Shown here: positions 24,588 to 32,228 of the stretch, in pieces | Layout of the letters: every line of letters starts with the position of its first letter | Numbering within the stretch: the first letter of the stretch is position 1 | From: Thermohalobaculum sp039180675 | GTDB lineage: Bacteria; Pseudomonadota; Alphaproteobacteria; Rhodobacterales; Rhodobacteraceae | DNA length: 64,000 nt | Assembly (NCBI GenBank): GCA_039180675.1 | Contig: JBCDDC010000018.1 | Span: 1 to 64,000 of the forward strand | Direction: 5' to 3' | The notes under the pieces: generated by a model | Database searches by the model: none | Told to the model about the DNA's origin: nothing | What the model saw: only the letters and a program-made list of their open reading frames with translations | Position numbers and translations under genes: made by a program

Positions 24588-25913
24588 TCAGAGCTTGCCT
24601 TCATCCTCGAAGACCTCGGTCCAGTCCTCAACCAGACCGTCGAGCGCCTCCTGCGCCGTGCCTTCGCCCGCGATGACGTATCTGTGGACCCGGTCCTGCA
24701 TCGGCAGAAGCAGCGAGGCATAGGCGGGTTCGGCCCAGAAATCCTTCACGATCGCCATCGAGTCGAGGAAGGTCTGCGCATAGGGCTGGCTGGTCGCAAA
24801 GCCAGGATCCTCGACCACGGCCTTGAGCGCGGAGTAGCCGCCAAGCTCCCACCATTTCTTCTGGATCTCGGGCTGTGCGAACCACTGGATGTACTCGAGC
24901 GCCGCATCCTGATTGTCGGAATAGGAGACGACCGAGATACCCTGTCCGCCAAGCTGGGCGAAATGGCCGCCAGGGCCTGGCGGGTTGGGGAAATAGCCTG
25001 ACTTCTCGCCGCCGACATTCGGGTCAGCGTTCACGCCCGGCCAGATGAAGGCGAAGTTCATCTGCATCGCCACCTGGCCCGATTTGTAGGCGTCGATGTT
25101 CTCCGACATGTACCAGTCGGATGAGCCCGGGGGAGTGCAGCAGTCGTAGAGCGCCTTGTAGAACTCTAGCCCCTCGACCGCGCCGGCAGAATTCACGAAG
25201 CCCGGCATGTCATAGGGCTTGTCCGGGTTCTCGTACTTGAAGCCGAAATTGTAGAGCGCGTTGGTCACGCCCATCGTGATCCCTTCCGAGCCCCGCTCGG
25301 TATAGATCGCGGCGCCGTAGATCGTTGTGCCGTCGATCTCCCGGCCCTGGAAGAACTCGGCGATGTCCTTGAGCTCGGCCAGGGTCTGCGGGACGCCCAG
25401 GTCGCGGCCGTGCTTCTCCTTGAACTCGGCCTGAAGCTCTGGCCGCGAGAACCAGTCCTTGCGGTAGGTCCAGCCGACCACGTCGCCAAAGGCCGGGAGC
25501 GCCCAGTAGTTCGGCGTGCCCTTCGGCCATTCGGAGTATCCCGTGACGGTCGCGGCGATGAAGTCATCCATCGAGATGCCCTGCTTGTCGAAGAAATCGT
25601 TCAGCTTGATGTAGTGGCCGGCCTCGGCGCCAAGGCCGATCCACTGGCTGTCGCCGATCATCAGATCGCAGAGTTTGCCGCCGGAGTTCAGCTCGTTCAG
25701 CATCCGGTCGGCGAAGTTGGGCCAGGGCACGAACTCAAAGCTCATGTTGTGCCCGCTCTTGGCCTCGAAATCCTTGGAGAGCTCGATGAGCGCGTTCGCC
25801 GGGTCCCAGGCGGCCCAGCAGAGTGTCAGGTCTGCGGCCTCGGCCTTCGGTGCCGTGAGGCCGGATGCGGCGGCGACAAGGGCGAGCGCCGCCAGAGAAT
25901 GGCTCGTCTTCAT
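24588..25913 (-). CDS. ABC transporter solute-binding protein, GlpV-like
   Basis: A 441-residue periplasmic binding protein of family 1 (MalE/UgpB class), first gene of the importer operon. The signal peptide is residues 1-26 (ending PKAEA). The mature protein begins ADLTLCWAAWDPANAL; aromatic residues likely to line the pocket include those in GDSQWIGLG, PNYWALPAFGDVVGW and MQMNFAFIWPG. It is clearly shorter than the glycerol-binding GlpV of rhizobia as I remember it (over 500 residues), so the ligand may differ. Dihydroxyacetone is the best guess from DhaKL. An ATG with an AGGAAG ribosome site starts it. Confidence 0.85.
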   Translation of the reverse strand: MKTSHSLAALALVAAASGLTAPKAEAADLTLCWAAWDPANALIELSKDFEAKSGHNMSFEFVPWPNFADRMLNELNSGGKLCDLMIGDSQWIGLGAEAGHYIKLNDFFDKQGISMDDFIAATVTGYSEWPKGTPNYWALPAFGDVVGWTYRKDWFSRPELQAEFKEKHGRDLGVPQTLAELKDIAEFFQGREIDGTTIYGAAIYTERGSEGITMGVTNALYNFGFKYENPDKPYDMPGFVNSAGAVEGLEFYKALYDCCTPPGSSDWYMSENIDAYKSGQVAMQMNFAFIWPGVNADPNVGGEKSGYFPNPPGPGGHFAQLGGQGISVVSYSDNQDAALEYIQWFAQPEIQKKWWELGGYSALKAVVEDPGFATSQPYAQTFLDSMAIVKDFWAEPAYASLLLPMQDRVHRYVIAGEGTAQEALDGLVEDWTEVFEDEGKL

Positions 25914-26231
25914 AAGATGCTTCCTCCCATCTCAGATGCGCATGCGTTGTGCGCCACATGCCCCCGATCTTTCGGGGTGCTCGTGTAAGGAGTATCTGAG
26001 GTACGTACCTCTTGTCGACTCAAAAATTGAGGGGCCGGCGGCTGTTTGATTGGCGCCGGTCGAGGTGGGTTTCGCAGCGGAGAATGATTCCTGGAGCCGT
26101 GTCAGCGCCCTGCAGAGGCTTTTGCAGCCTCAAAGGTAGTCTGTGAGGGTTCTCCATTTTGTAGGACAGCAATCGGGGCAGGGAGTGAGGCCGGTTCTTC
26201 AGAGCCGACCCTGCGACCGGCGGCTCTCAGC
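25914..26231. other. Promoter/control region of the importer operon
   Basis: 318 bases between the regulator gene and the binding-protein gene, both transcribed to the left. It holds the 14-bp palindrome at 25998-26011 and is more AT-rich than the neighbouring genes, as expected of a promoter. I cannot assign -35/-10 boxes with confidence. Confidence 0.5.
25998..26011. promoter_or_regulatory. Candidate LacI-family operator
   Basis: GAGGTACGTACCTC is a perfect 14-base palindrome with a central CG, the symmetry typical of LacI-family sites. It lies 85 bases upstream of the binding-protein ATG, and the LacI-family regulator gene ends 221 bases further upstream. No second copy was noticed nearby. 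Confidence 0.55.
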
Positions 26232-27257
26232 TCAGTCGAGGTTCTCGCGCATCATGATCTCGATCCGCACGCGCTCCTGCGACTCATAGATCGGAAGGTC
26301 GTCGCAGATGCTGCGCAACACGCGCAAGGAGCTGCGAACCAGATGACCGACATTCTGGTTGATCACCGCGGCGATTTCGTTCTCTTGCAGGCAGCGGCGC
26401 GTCATCGGCGTCAGCTCATGCGCGATCACCGTCAGATCCTTGAGCCGCCCGCTCTCGCGGAGAGCAGCGAGCAGCGAGGTGTTCCCCGCCCCCATCGAAT
26501 AGACCCCGGCGAGGGCAGGGCGGGCGGCGATCACCGCCCCCACGACGCGCTCCATCCTCTGAGGATCGTCATAGGATTCGACCGAGGGCAGGACCGTGAG
26601 GCCCGGGAAGTCGCTGGCGATCACATCGTCGAAGCCAAGGCGGCGCTCGAGGCTGTCGCGCGAGCGCATCGAATTGGAAACAATGAGAATTTCGCCGTCA
26701 GGCCCAAGGAAATTCCCCATCAGCTGGCCGGCGGTCCGGCCTGCGGCGACGTTGTTGATCCCGATGAAATGGTCGCGTCGGGAATTGGGGAGGTCCGAGA
26801 TCAGCGTGACCACGGCGAGCCCCTCATCCTTCAGCCGGGCAATGGCATCGCGCACCTGCGGCGTCTCGGGCGCCATGATCGCAACACCGTCGAGGGCCGA
26901 GGTGTTCAGGCCGCGCAGCGATCTCACGATCGCATGGGGGTCCTGGGTCGGTATGTCGATGGTCTTGAGCAGAACCCGGTCGGCGAGCTGGGACGCATAG
27001 GCCTCCTTCAACGCATCCTTGAGCGTGCGGGCGAACTGGCTGGGCGCGGCCGGCAGGATGAAGGCGAAGCGGTACTGGCGCTGCCGGGCGAGGTTCGCGG
27101 CAAAGGTGTCGCGCACATAGCCGATCCGGTCGATTGCGGCCTGGACCTTGGCGATCGTCTGGTCGCGCACACCGGGACGCGCGTTCAGGACACGGTCCAC
27201 GGTCGCGAGGCTGACGCCCGCCTCCTTTGCGATATCATGAACGGTTGGCCTGCTCAT
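26232..27257 (-). CDS. LacI-family transcriptional regulator
   Basis: A 341-residue regulator with an N-terminal helix-turn-helix and hinge (TVHDIAKEAGVSLATVDRVL, residues 5-24) and a periplasmic-binding-protein-like sensor domain from about 60 to the end (YRFAFILPAAPS; DGVAIMAPETPQV; GINNVAAGRTAGQLMGNFLG). It starts at ATG 27257 with GAGGAAG upstream; the in-frame extension to 27305 lacks support. TVDRV in place of the usual TVSRV alters the recognition helix, so the operator may be unusual. It lies directly upstream of the importer operon in the same direction and probably represses it until its sugar or polyol inducer binds. Confidence 0.85.
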   Translation of the reverse strand: MSRPTVHDIAKEAGVSLATVDRVLNARPGVRDQTIAKVQAAIDRIGYVRDTFAANLARQRQYRFAFILPAAPSQFARTLKDALKEAYASQLADRVLLKTIDIPTQDPHAIVRSLRGLNTSALDGVAIMAPETPQVRDAIARLKDEGLAVVTLISDLPNSRRDHFIGINNVAAGRTAGQLMGNFLGPDGEILIVSNSMRSRDSLERRLGFDDVIASDFPGLTVLPSVESYDDPQRMERVVGAVIAARPALAGVYSMGAGNTSLLAALRESGRLKDLTVIAHELTPMTRRCLQENEIAAVINQNVGHLVRSSLRVLRSICDDLPIYESQERVRIEIMMRENLD

Positions 27258-27634
27258 CTCGGCTTCCTCACCAGGAAACGTAAGATCCGCCCTGAGGTGC
27301 GTCAATCAGAATTCTTGGCGCCAATTGTGCCTCTGGCGGGCTTGGGTGGTTGGTATTGGATCCTCACAAGGACTCTGACTTGCCGGACGCACCTCGCTCA
27401 GTTCGACGGCCGCCGCGAGGGGGTCAGCATCGATTTCTGGCGCATCCGGACCGACCCGCTGGATTCGGGCAACGTGCAACTGATCAAGACGGAGCATTCG
27501 GTGCCGGTGGCCCGGGGCGCGCAGTCCATGACAATTGCCCGCTGGGCCGGGCGGCCTCTAGTCCGGCAAAGCAAGGTGACGGCGTTCCGCTACTCTCTCG
27601 CTGTCTGTGGCCCGGGTCTGAGGCAAATGGCTGG
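27258..27634. other. Intergenic stretch, possible coding remnant
   Basis: 377 bases between the beta-keto-acid cleavage gene and the LacI regulator gene. A + strand frame through 27395-27560 reads like protein (for example DFWRIRTDPLDSGNVQLIK) but has no start, and I recognise no family. It may be a decayed gene. There is no clear terminator for the aromatic operon. Confidence 0.35.
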
Positions 27635-28474
27635 TCAGCCGGTGGCGGGGAGGTTGAGGCCCAGGATATCCCGTGCCTCTTGCCAGCTCGCGACGGGGCG
27701 GCCGGCGGCCTCGCAGATCTCGCGCGTCATCCGCACCAGTGCGGCGTTCGAGGGCGCCAGCGTCGCGCGGTCGAGCCGGATGTTGTCCTCAAGCCCGGTC
27801 CGCGTGTGCCCGCCGAGCTCCACCGACCATTCGTTCAGCGTGCGCTGGTGGCGCCCGATCCCGGCTCCGCACCAGGTCGCGTCGGGCATCAACCGCCGCA
27901 GCGTCTCGACGTAGAATTCGAAGGTGGGGCGGTCGACCGGCATCGCGTTCTTCACGCCCATGACGAATTGCACGTAGAGCGGACCGTCGAGACGGCCATC
28001 CGCCAGCATCGCCGCGGCCTGATGCAGATGGCTGAGATCGAAGACCTCGATCTCGGGCTTGACGCGATGCGCCTTCATCTCGCCTGCGAGCCAGTCCACC
28101 AGGTCGGGGGCGTTCTCGTAGACGCGGGTCGGAAAGTTGTTCGAGCCGACGGCGAGCGAGGCCATGTCCGGCCTCAGGCCCAGCATACCCCCGCGCTCCC
28201 GCCCCGCGCCCGACCGCCCGCCGGTGGAGAGCTGGATGATCATGCCCGGGCAATGCTTGTGCAGCCCCTCGACCAGTTCGGCAAACCGATCCGGGTCCGA
28301 GGTCGGCGTCCCATCGGGCTTGCGCACGTGGCAATGGGCGATGGTGGCGCCAGCCTCGAAAGCCTCGTGTGTGGACTCGATCTGCTCCGTCACCGTGATC
28401 GGGACGGCGGGATTGTCGGATTTCTGCGGGACCGAACCGGTGATCGCGACGCAGATGATGCAGGGTTCTGTCAT
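27635..28474 (-). CDS. Beta-keto-acid cleavage enzyme (BKACE, DUF849 family)
   Basis: A 279-residue Zn-dependent TIM-barrel enzyme of the family founded by 3-keto-5-aminohexanoate cleavage enzyme (Kce). It condenses a beta-keto acid with acetyl-CoA and splits it into acetoacetate and a new acyl-CoA. Visible are the N-terminal CIICVAITGS, the metal-ligand GATIAHCHVRKPDGTP (two His), IIQLSTGGRSG, and the C-terminal GGHTRTGLEDNIRLDR. It is the last gene of the catechol operon, 11 bases after pcaD. Beta-ketoadipate is a known BKACE-family substrate, so this enzyme could yield succinyl-CoA and acetoacetate in place of PcaIJ/PcaF, neither of which is encoded here. Confidence 0.8.
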   Translation of the reverse strand: MTEPCIICVAITGSVPQKSDNPAVPITVTEQIESTHEAFEAGATIAHCHVRKPDGTPTSDPDRFAELVEGLHKHCPGMIIQLSTGGRSGAGRERGGMLGLRPDMASLAVGSNNFPTRVYENAPDLVDWLAGEMKAHRVKPEIEVFDLSHLHQAAAMLADGRLDGPLYVQFVMGVKNAMPVDRPTFEFYVETLRRLMPDATWCGAGIGRHQRTLNEWSVELGGHTRTGLEDNIRLDRATLAPSNAALVRMTREICEAAGRPVASWQEARDILGLNLPATG

Positions 28475-28485
28475 GGCAGCGCTCC

Positions 28486-29268
28486 TCAGCCTTCCGGGTG
28501 GCGGTCGAGATGCGCCCTCAGGGCATCGGTGAACGCGGCCGCCTGTTCAAGGTTGGAGATGTGCCCAGCACCCTTCAGCATGACATGCCGCGCGCCGGGG
28601 ATCAGGCCCGCGAGCGTCTCGGACATCTCGGGCGGTGTCGCGGTGTCGCCGTCCCCGCTTATCACGAGGGTTGGTGCCGCGATGGCCGGGGCGCGGTCGC
28701 GGAAATCGGCGTCGCGCACCGCAATGCAGGCGCGCGCATAACCTTCGCGCTCGATGCTGCAGAGCATCTCTTCGAGGTGGGTGCGGAGTTCCGGCGGCGC
28801 ATCCGGCGTCAGCCATCGGGCGAGAACCGCCTCGGCGATGCTCTCTAGCCCGCCAGCGCGCACGGCCGCGATCCGCCCGTTCCATAACGCGTCACCCGGG
28901 ATTTGCACTGCGGTGTTGGCGAGCGTGAGCGAGAGGAGACGGTCCGGTGCGGCGATCGCCAACGCCTGTCCGGTCAACCCGCCTAGCGAGAGCCCGCAGA
29001 AATGCGTTTGAGCGATGCCAAGATGATCGAGCAGGCTCAGAACGTCGTCGGCGAAACTCTCGACCGGTGCCGCGTCGCCCAGATCGCTGCCGCCATGCCC
29101 GCGCGCATCGAAGCGTAGCAGGCGGTAGCGATCCCCCAGCGCAGCCGCTTGCGGCGCCCACATCTCCAGCGTCGTCCCGAGCGAATTGGCAAAGGTCAGC
29201 ACCGGGGCGTCGCCGGGGCCCGAGAACTCATAGCGCAGGCGGCGGCCATCGATCTCCAGTTCAGGCAT
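28486..29268 (-). CDS. pcaD: 3-oxoadipate enol-lactonase
   Basis: An alpha/beta hydrolase of 260 residues that opens beta-ketoadipate enol-lactone to beta-ketoadipate, the step after CatC. Oxyanion and nucleophile motifs are TFANSLGTTLEMW (about 24-36) and FCGLSLGGLTGQ (nucleophile Ser in GLSLGG, near 93), with a late Asp (ISGDGDTATPPE) and His (GAGHISNLE) completing the triad. It starts at ATG 29268 with GAGGG upstream, overlapping the catB end by 8 bases. Length fits PcaD. Confidence 0.85.
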   Translation of the reverse strand: MPELEIDGRRLRYEFSGPGDAPVLTFANSLGTTLEMWAPQAAALGDRYRLLRFDARGHGGSDLGDAAPVESFADDVLSLLDHLGIAQTHFCGLSLGGLTGQALAIAAPDRLLSLTLANTAVQIPGDALWNGRIAAVRAGGLESIAEAVLARWLTPDAPPELRTHLEEMLCSIEREGYARACIAVRDADFRDRAPAIAAPTLVISGDGDTATPPEMSETLAGLIPGARHVMLKGAGHISNLEQAAAFTDALRAHLDRHPEG

Positions 29269-30433
29269 GGGCAGACCCTCCTGCGCGACGGTACTGCGCC
29301 ACCTTGTCCTCATCAAGCGCGACGCCCAGACCTGGGCCCTGCGGGATGGCGACGCCGAAATCTCGGTACTCGAGCGGTTCCGTGCTGAGCGTGTCGGACA
29401 GGATCAGCGGGCCGAAGCTTTCCGTCCCCCAGGCGAGCGAGGGGAGGCTCGCGAAGGCGTGCAGATGCGCCGCCGTGCCGACCGGGCCCTCGAGCAGGCA
29501 GCCGCCATAGAGCCCGATCCCGGCGGCGGAGGCCACAGCGGCAACGTCGAGCATCGAGAAGAGCCCGCCATGCTTCACCAGCTTGAGGGAGACCGCGCCG
29601 GCTGCCGCTTCGGCCGCCACGCGGTGCATGTCGTGGGGCGTGAAGACGCTTTCATCGGCGAGAATCGGCAGCGGGTGGCGGGCCCCGAGCCGCGCGAGCC
29701 CGGCGACGTCCCAGTCTGGCAGGGGCTGCTCGAAAAGGCCGACGCCCATCTCGTGGAGTGCCGGGATCCAGTGGTCCGCGGTCGGGTAATCCCAGGCCTG
29801 ATTGGCATCGACGACCGCGAGGCGGCCGCGCCCTTCGATCCCCGCGGCAATCCGGCCGAGGCGCGCGATGTCGGCGGCCGGGTCCCCGGCGCCGATCTTG
29901 ACCTTGAAGTCGCGATGGCGCCGCGCCTCGATCACCGCCAGGGCCTCGTCGATCTCCTGCTCCGGGTCGCCCGAGGCCAGCGCCCAGAGAACCGGCACGT
30001 GCTCGCGCACCGCCCCGCCGAGAAGCGCGTGAACCGGCAAGCCCAGCGTCTTGCCGAGCGCGTCGAGCAGCGCGGTTTCGATGGCGGCTTTTGCGGCGTT
30101 GTTGCGCTTGGCCGCCGCGTCGAGCCTTTGCCGGGCCGCGCGGGGCCGGTCGATCCGCATCCCCGAGATCGCGGGCGCGAGGTAGGTGTCGATCACCGCC
30201 TTGATCGTCTCGACCGATTCCTCCGCCCAGCGGGGGCCGCCGAGGGTTGCGGCCTCGCCCAGCCCCTCGACGCCGTCCTCGGTCATAAGCCGGACGATCA
30301 CGCAGGACTGACGGGTCACCGCGAGCGAGGAGAGCTTGTGCTCGCGGATCGTGGGCACGTCGAGGATCTCGGTGCTGACCGACCGGATCGTGCTGCCGGA
30401 GGCCTCGCTGATGTCTGCCGTTGTGCGTTCCAT
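29261..30433 (-). CDS. catB: Muconate cycloisomerase
   Basis: Cyclises cis,cis-muconate to muconolactone using Mn2+. The 390-residue enolase-superfamily protein has the N-terminal capping domain (EHKLSSLAVTRQSCVIVR) and a barrel. The barrel carries the catalytic Lys in DFKVKIG (about 177-183), the metal ligands VVDANQAWD (Asp near 207), FEQPLPDWD (Glu) and LADESVF (Asp), and the second Lys in VSLKLVKHGG. All key residues are present. It begins 5 bases after the catA stop. About 18 residues precede the usual start point of the domain, so a later start is possible. Confidence 0.88.
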   Translation of the reverse strand: MERTTADISEASGSTIRSVSTEILDVPTIREHKLSSLAVTRQSCVIVRLMTEDGVEGLGEAATLGGPRWAEESVETIKAVIDTYLAPAISGMRIDRPRAARQRLDAAAKRNNAAKAAIETALLDALGKTLGLPVHALLGGAVREHVPVLWALASGDPEQEIDEALAVIEARRHRDFKVKIGAGDPAADIARLGRIAAGIEGRGRLAVVDANQAWDYPTADHWIPALHEMGVGLFEQPLPDWDVAGLARLGARHPLPILADESVFTPHDMHRVAAEAAAGAVSLKLVKHGGLFSMLDVAAVASAAGIGLYGGCLLEGPVGTAAHLHAFASLPSLAWGTESFGPLILSDTLSTEPLEYRDFGVAIPQGPGLGVALDEDKVAQYRRAGGSAHA

Positions 30434-30438
30434 GACGC

Positions 30439-31281
30439 TCAGGCGGCCTTCAGCGTCACGTCGTGTTCGACCAGATAGGTCACGTCGAGATCACCCGGCG
30501 CCTCCTGGAACTCCACCACCAGCGAGCCCTTGACCGAGAACACGCTGTCGCTCTCCAGATAGGGGTCGGTGCTGTCGTAGAGCTGCGAGATCAGCTTTCT
30601 GTATCCCGCCGCCTCGATGACCATGTGGATATGGGCCGGGCGGTAGGGATGGCGCCCGGTGAGCTGCAGCAGGTCGCCCGCTGGTCCGTCAAAAGGGATC
30701 GGATAGCTGATCGGGCGGACGGCGCGGAATTCGTAGCGCCCGTCCTGGTCGGTCCGGAAACGGCCGCGCAGGTTCATGTCGGGCTGGTTCGGGTCCTGCT
30801 GTTCGTAGAGACCGTCGGGCCCCGTCTCCCACACGTCGATCATCGCATCCGCGACCGGCGCGCCGTCGGCGCCCGTGACCTGCCCCCGGACCAGGGCCGG
30901 GGGGCCGTCCTCCTCGCCGCGCTGCGCGATGCTGGCGCCTGCGGGCAGCACGGGCACGCCCTCGCGGAAGAAGGGGCCGAGAACAGCGGATTCGGTCTCA
31001 TCCTCCTGCGCGTCATGGCTGATCGCGTCGACGAGGGATTCGAGGCCGAGGATGTCGGAGATCAGGATGAATTCGTTGCGCTTGTCATCGGTCATCGCCG
31101 CGGCGCGGGTCAGGAAATCGATGCCGATCAGCCATTCGTCATGGGTCAGGCGCACCTCGCGGGCGAAGTCGTGCAGGTGGCGGGTCATGCTGGTCAGCAC
31201 CTCGCGCAGGCGCGGCGATGTCTCGTCGGACATGGCCTCGATCACAAGCTCGGTGATGTTGTCGATCGTCACGGTCTTCAT
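30439..31281 (-). CDS. catA: Catechol (or hydroxyquinol) 1,2-dioxygenase
   Basis: An intradiol dioxygenase of 280 residues that uses Fe(III) to cut the ring between the two hydroxyls. It has the N-terminal helical dimer domain of the catechol/hydroxyquinol group (residues 1-100), then SAVLGPFFREG and the ligand set: Tyr in DGLYEQQDP, Tyr in RPISYPIPFDGP and two His in RPAHIHMVI. With catB and catC beside it, catechol is the natural substrate. However, NLRGRFRTDQDGRYEFR and the GPFFREG segment also resemble hydroxyquinol dioxygenases, so a broader range is possible. It starts at ATG 31281. Confidence 0.82.
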   Translation of the reverse strand: MKTVTIDNITELVIEAMSDETSPRLREVLTSMTRHLHDFAREVRLTHDEWLIGIDFLTRAAAMTDDKRNEFILISDILGLESLVDAISHDAQEDETESAVLGPFFREGVPVLPAGASIAQRGEEDGPPALVRGQVTGADGAPVADAMIDVWETGPDGLYEQQDPNQPDMNLRGRFRTDQDGRYEFRAVRPISYPIPFDGPAGDLLQLTGRHPYRPAHIHMVIEAAGYRKLISQLYDSTDPYLESDSVFSVKGSLVVEFQEAPGDLDVTYLVEHDVTLKAA

Positions 31282-31304
31282 GGCAGGCTCCCTGGCTTTT
31301 CTTG

Positions 31305-31580
31305 TCAGATGGCGGAGGGGTGGCGGGCGAGCGGCGTCACGGTGATCGCCATGTAGGGGAAGAGCGGCAGCGCCGAGAGAATGTCGTGGAGCTCGTCATG
31401 GCTCTCGACATCGAAGATGCTGACATTCGCGTAGCGCCCGGCGACGCGCCAGAGATGACGCCATTTGCCTGCGCGCTGAAGCTCTTGGGCATAGGTTTTC
31501 TCGCGCGCCTTGATGTCGGCGGCGGTCTCAGGGTCCATGTCCGGGGGGAGATTGACCGTCATTTCAACGTGGTAGAGCAT
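31305..31580 (-). CDS. catC: Muconolactone Delta-isomerase
   Basis: Shifts the double bond of muconolactone to give beta-ketoadipate enol-lactone. The 91-residue protein has the family's ferredoxin-like fold: MLYHVEMTVNLP at the start, KAREKTYAQELQRAGKW in the helix, RVAGRYANVSIFDVES and LPLFPYMAITVTPLARHP at the end. Start at ATG 31580 is preferred over 31586 because the GAGGAG site is then properly spaced. The first 17 bases overlap the end of the upstream dioxygenase gene. Confidence 0.88.
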   Translation of the reverse strand: MLYHVEMTVNLPPDMDPETAADIKAREKTYAQELQRAGKWRHLWRVAGRYANVSIFDVESHDELHDILSALPLFPYMAITVTPLARHPSAI

Positions 31581-32214
31581 CGGCATCTCTCCTCTCTCGT
31601 GGTCCGGCGGGGTCCTGGCGGCGGTGGTCGAGGACGATGTCGAAGCGCCCGGCGAACTGGACATCCGGGCCGGAGACCGGCCGGAAAGGGATGATCAGGG
31701 CCGCCCGTTCCGGCTGTGTGGCGCGGAGCAGGGCGAAGTCGTCGCGGTTCTCCGGCTCGCCCTCGACATAGATCTGCGTGATCAGCGGCTCGGCCCCCGG
31801 GGCCGTTACCTTGACGTGGATATGCGGGGCCCGTCCGGGGTAGGAGACGGGCCTGAGCGCGCGGAAGGCATAGGTGCCGTCGGCAGCGGTGATGCAGCGG
31901 GCATAGCCTTCGAAATCCGGGTCGACCTGCGCGCTCTTTGGCGCCTTGGGATGAGGGTAGATGCCGTTCGCGTCGCATTGCCAGATCTCGACCAGCACGC
32001 CTGGCAGGGGGCGGCCTGTGGTGTCCAGGACATGCCCCTCGATGCGCACCTTTGTACCCGCCGGGTCGTGCGCCGCGCCCGGCCGGCGCGCGGCATCGCC
32101 GTCCGCGCCGGGGTCCGGGCTCAGCGGATAGTAGGGGCCGAGGATCTGGCCGGGCGTCGGGGTCAGTGCCATCGGGCGATCGCGGCGCTTCGTGGCAAGG
32201 GCGGGAAGGGACAT
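31564..32214 (-). CDS. Second intradiol ring-cleavage dioxygenase
   Basis: A 216-residue protein of the protocatechuate 3,4-dioxygenase-like branch, without the helical N-terminal domain of CatA. It has GQILGPYYPLSPDP, VEIWQCDANGIYPHP (Tyr ligand), and RPVSYPGRAPHIHVKV (Tyr and two His ligands), a complete Fe(III) site. ATG 32214 is chosen because the long upstream extension reads as low-complexity sequence from the hydroquinone-reductase gene in another frame. It lies 14 bases after that gene and overlaps catC. The substrate is uncertain: protocatechuate, hydroxyquinol or a substituted catechol. No second subunit (PcaG/PcaH pair) is present. Confidence 0.8.
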   Translation of the reverse strand: MSLPALATKRRDRPMALTPTPGQILGPYYPLSPDPGADGDAARRPGAAHDPAGTKVRIEGHVLDTTGRPLPGVLVEIWQCDANGIYPHPKAPKSAQVDPDFEGYARCITAADGTYAFRALRPVSYPGRAPHIHVKVTAPGAEPLITQIYVEGEPENRDDFALLRATQPERAALIIPFRPVSGPDVQFAGRFDIVLDHRRQDPAGPRERRDADALPR

Positions 32215-32228
32215 GGCTGCATTCCCGC

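Noticed and set aside
26343..27914. A 523-codon + strand frame across the LacI gene
   Set aside because: It is a shadow of the regulator with Arg/Gly-rich composition and no family match; only the part at 27395-27560 was kept as a possible remnant.
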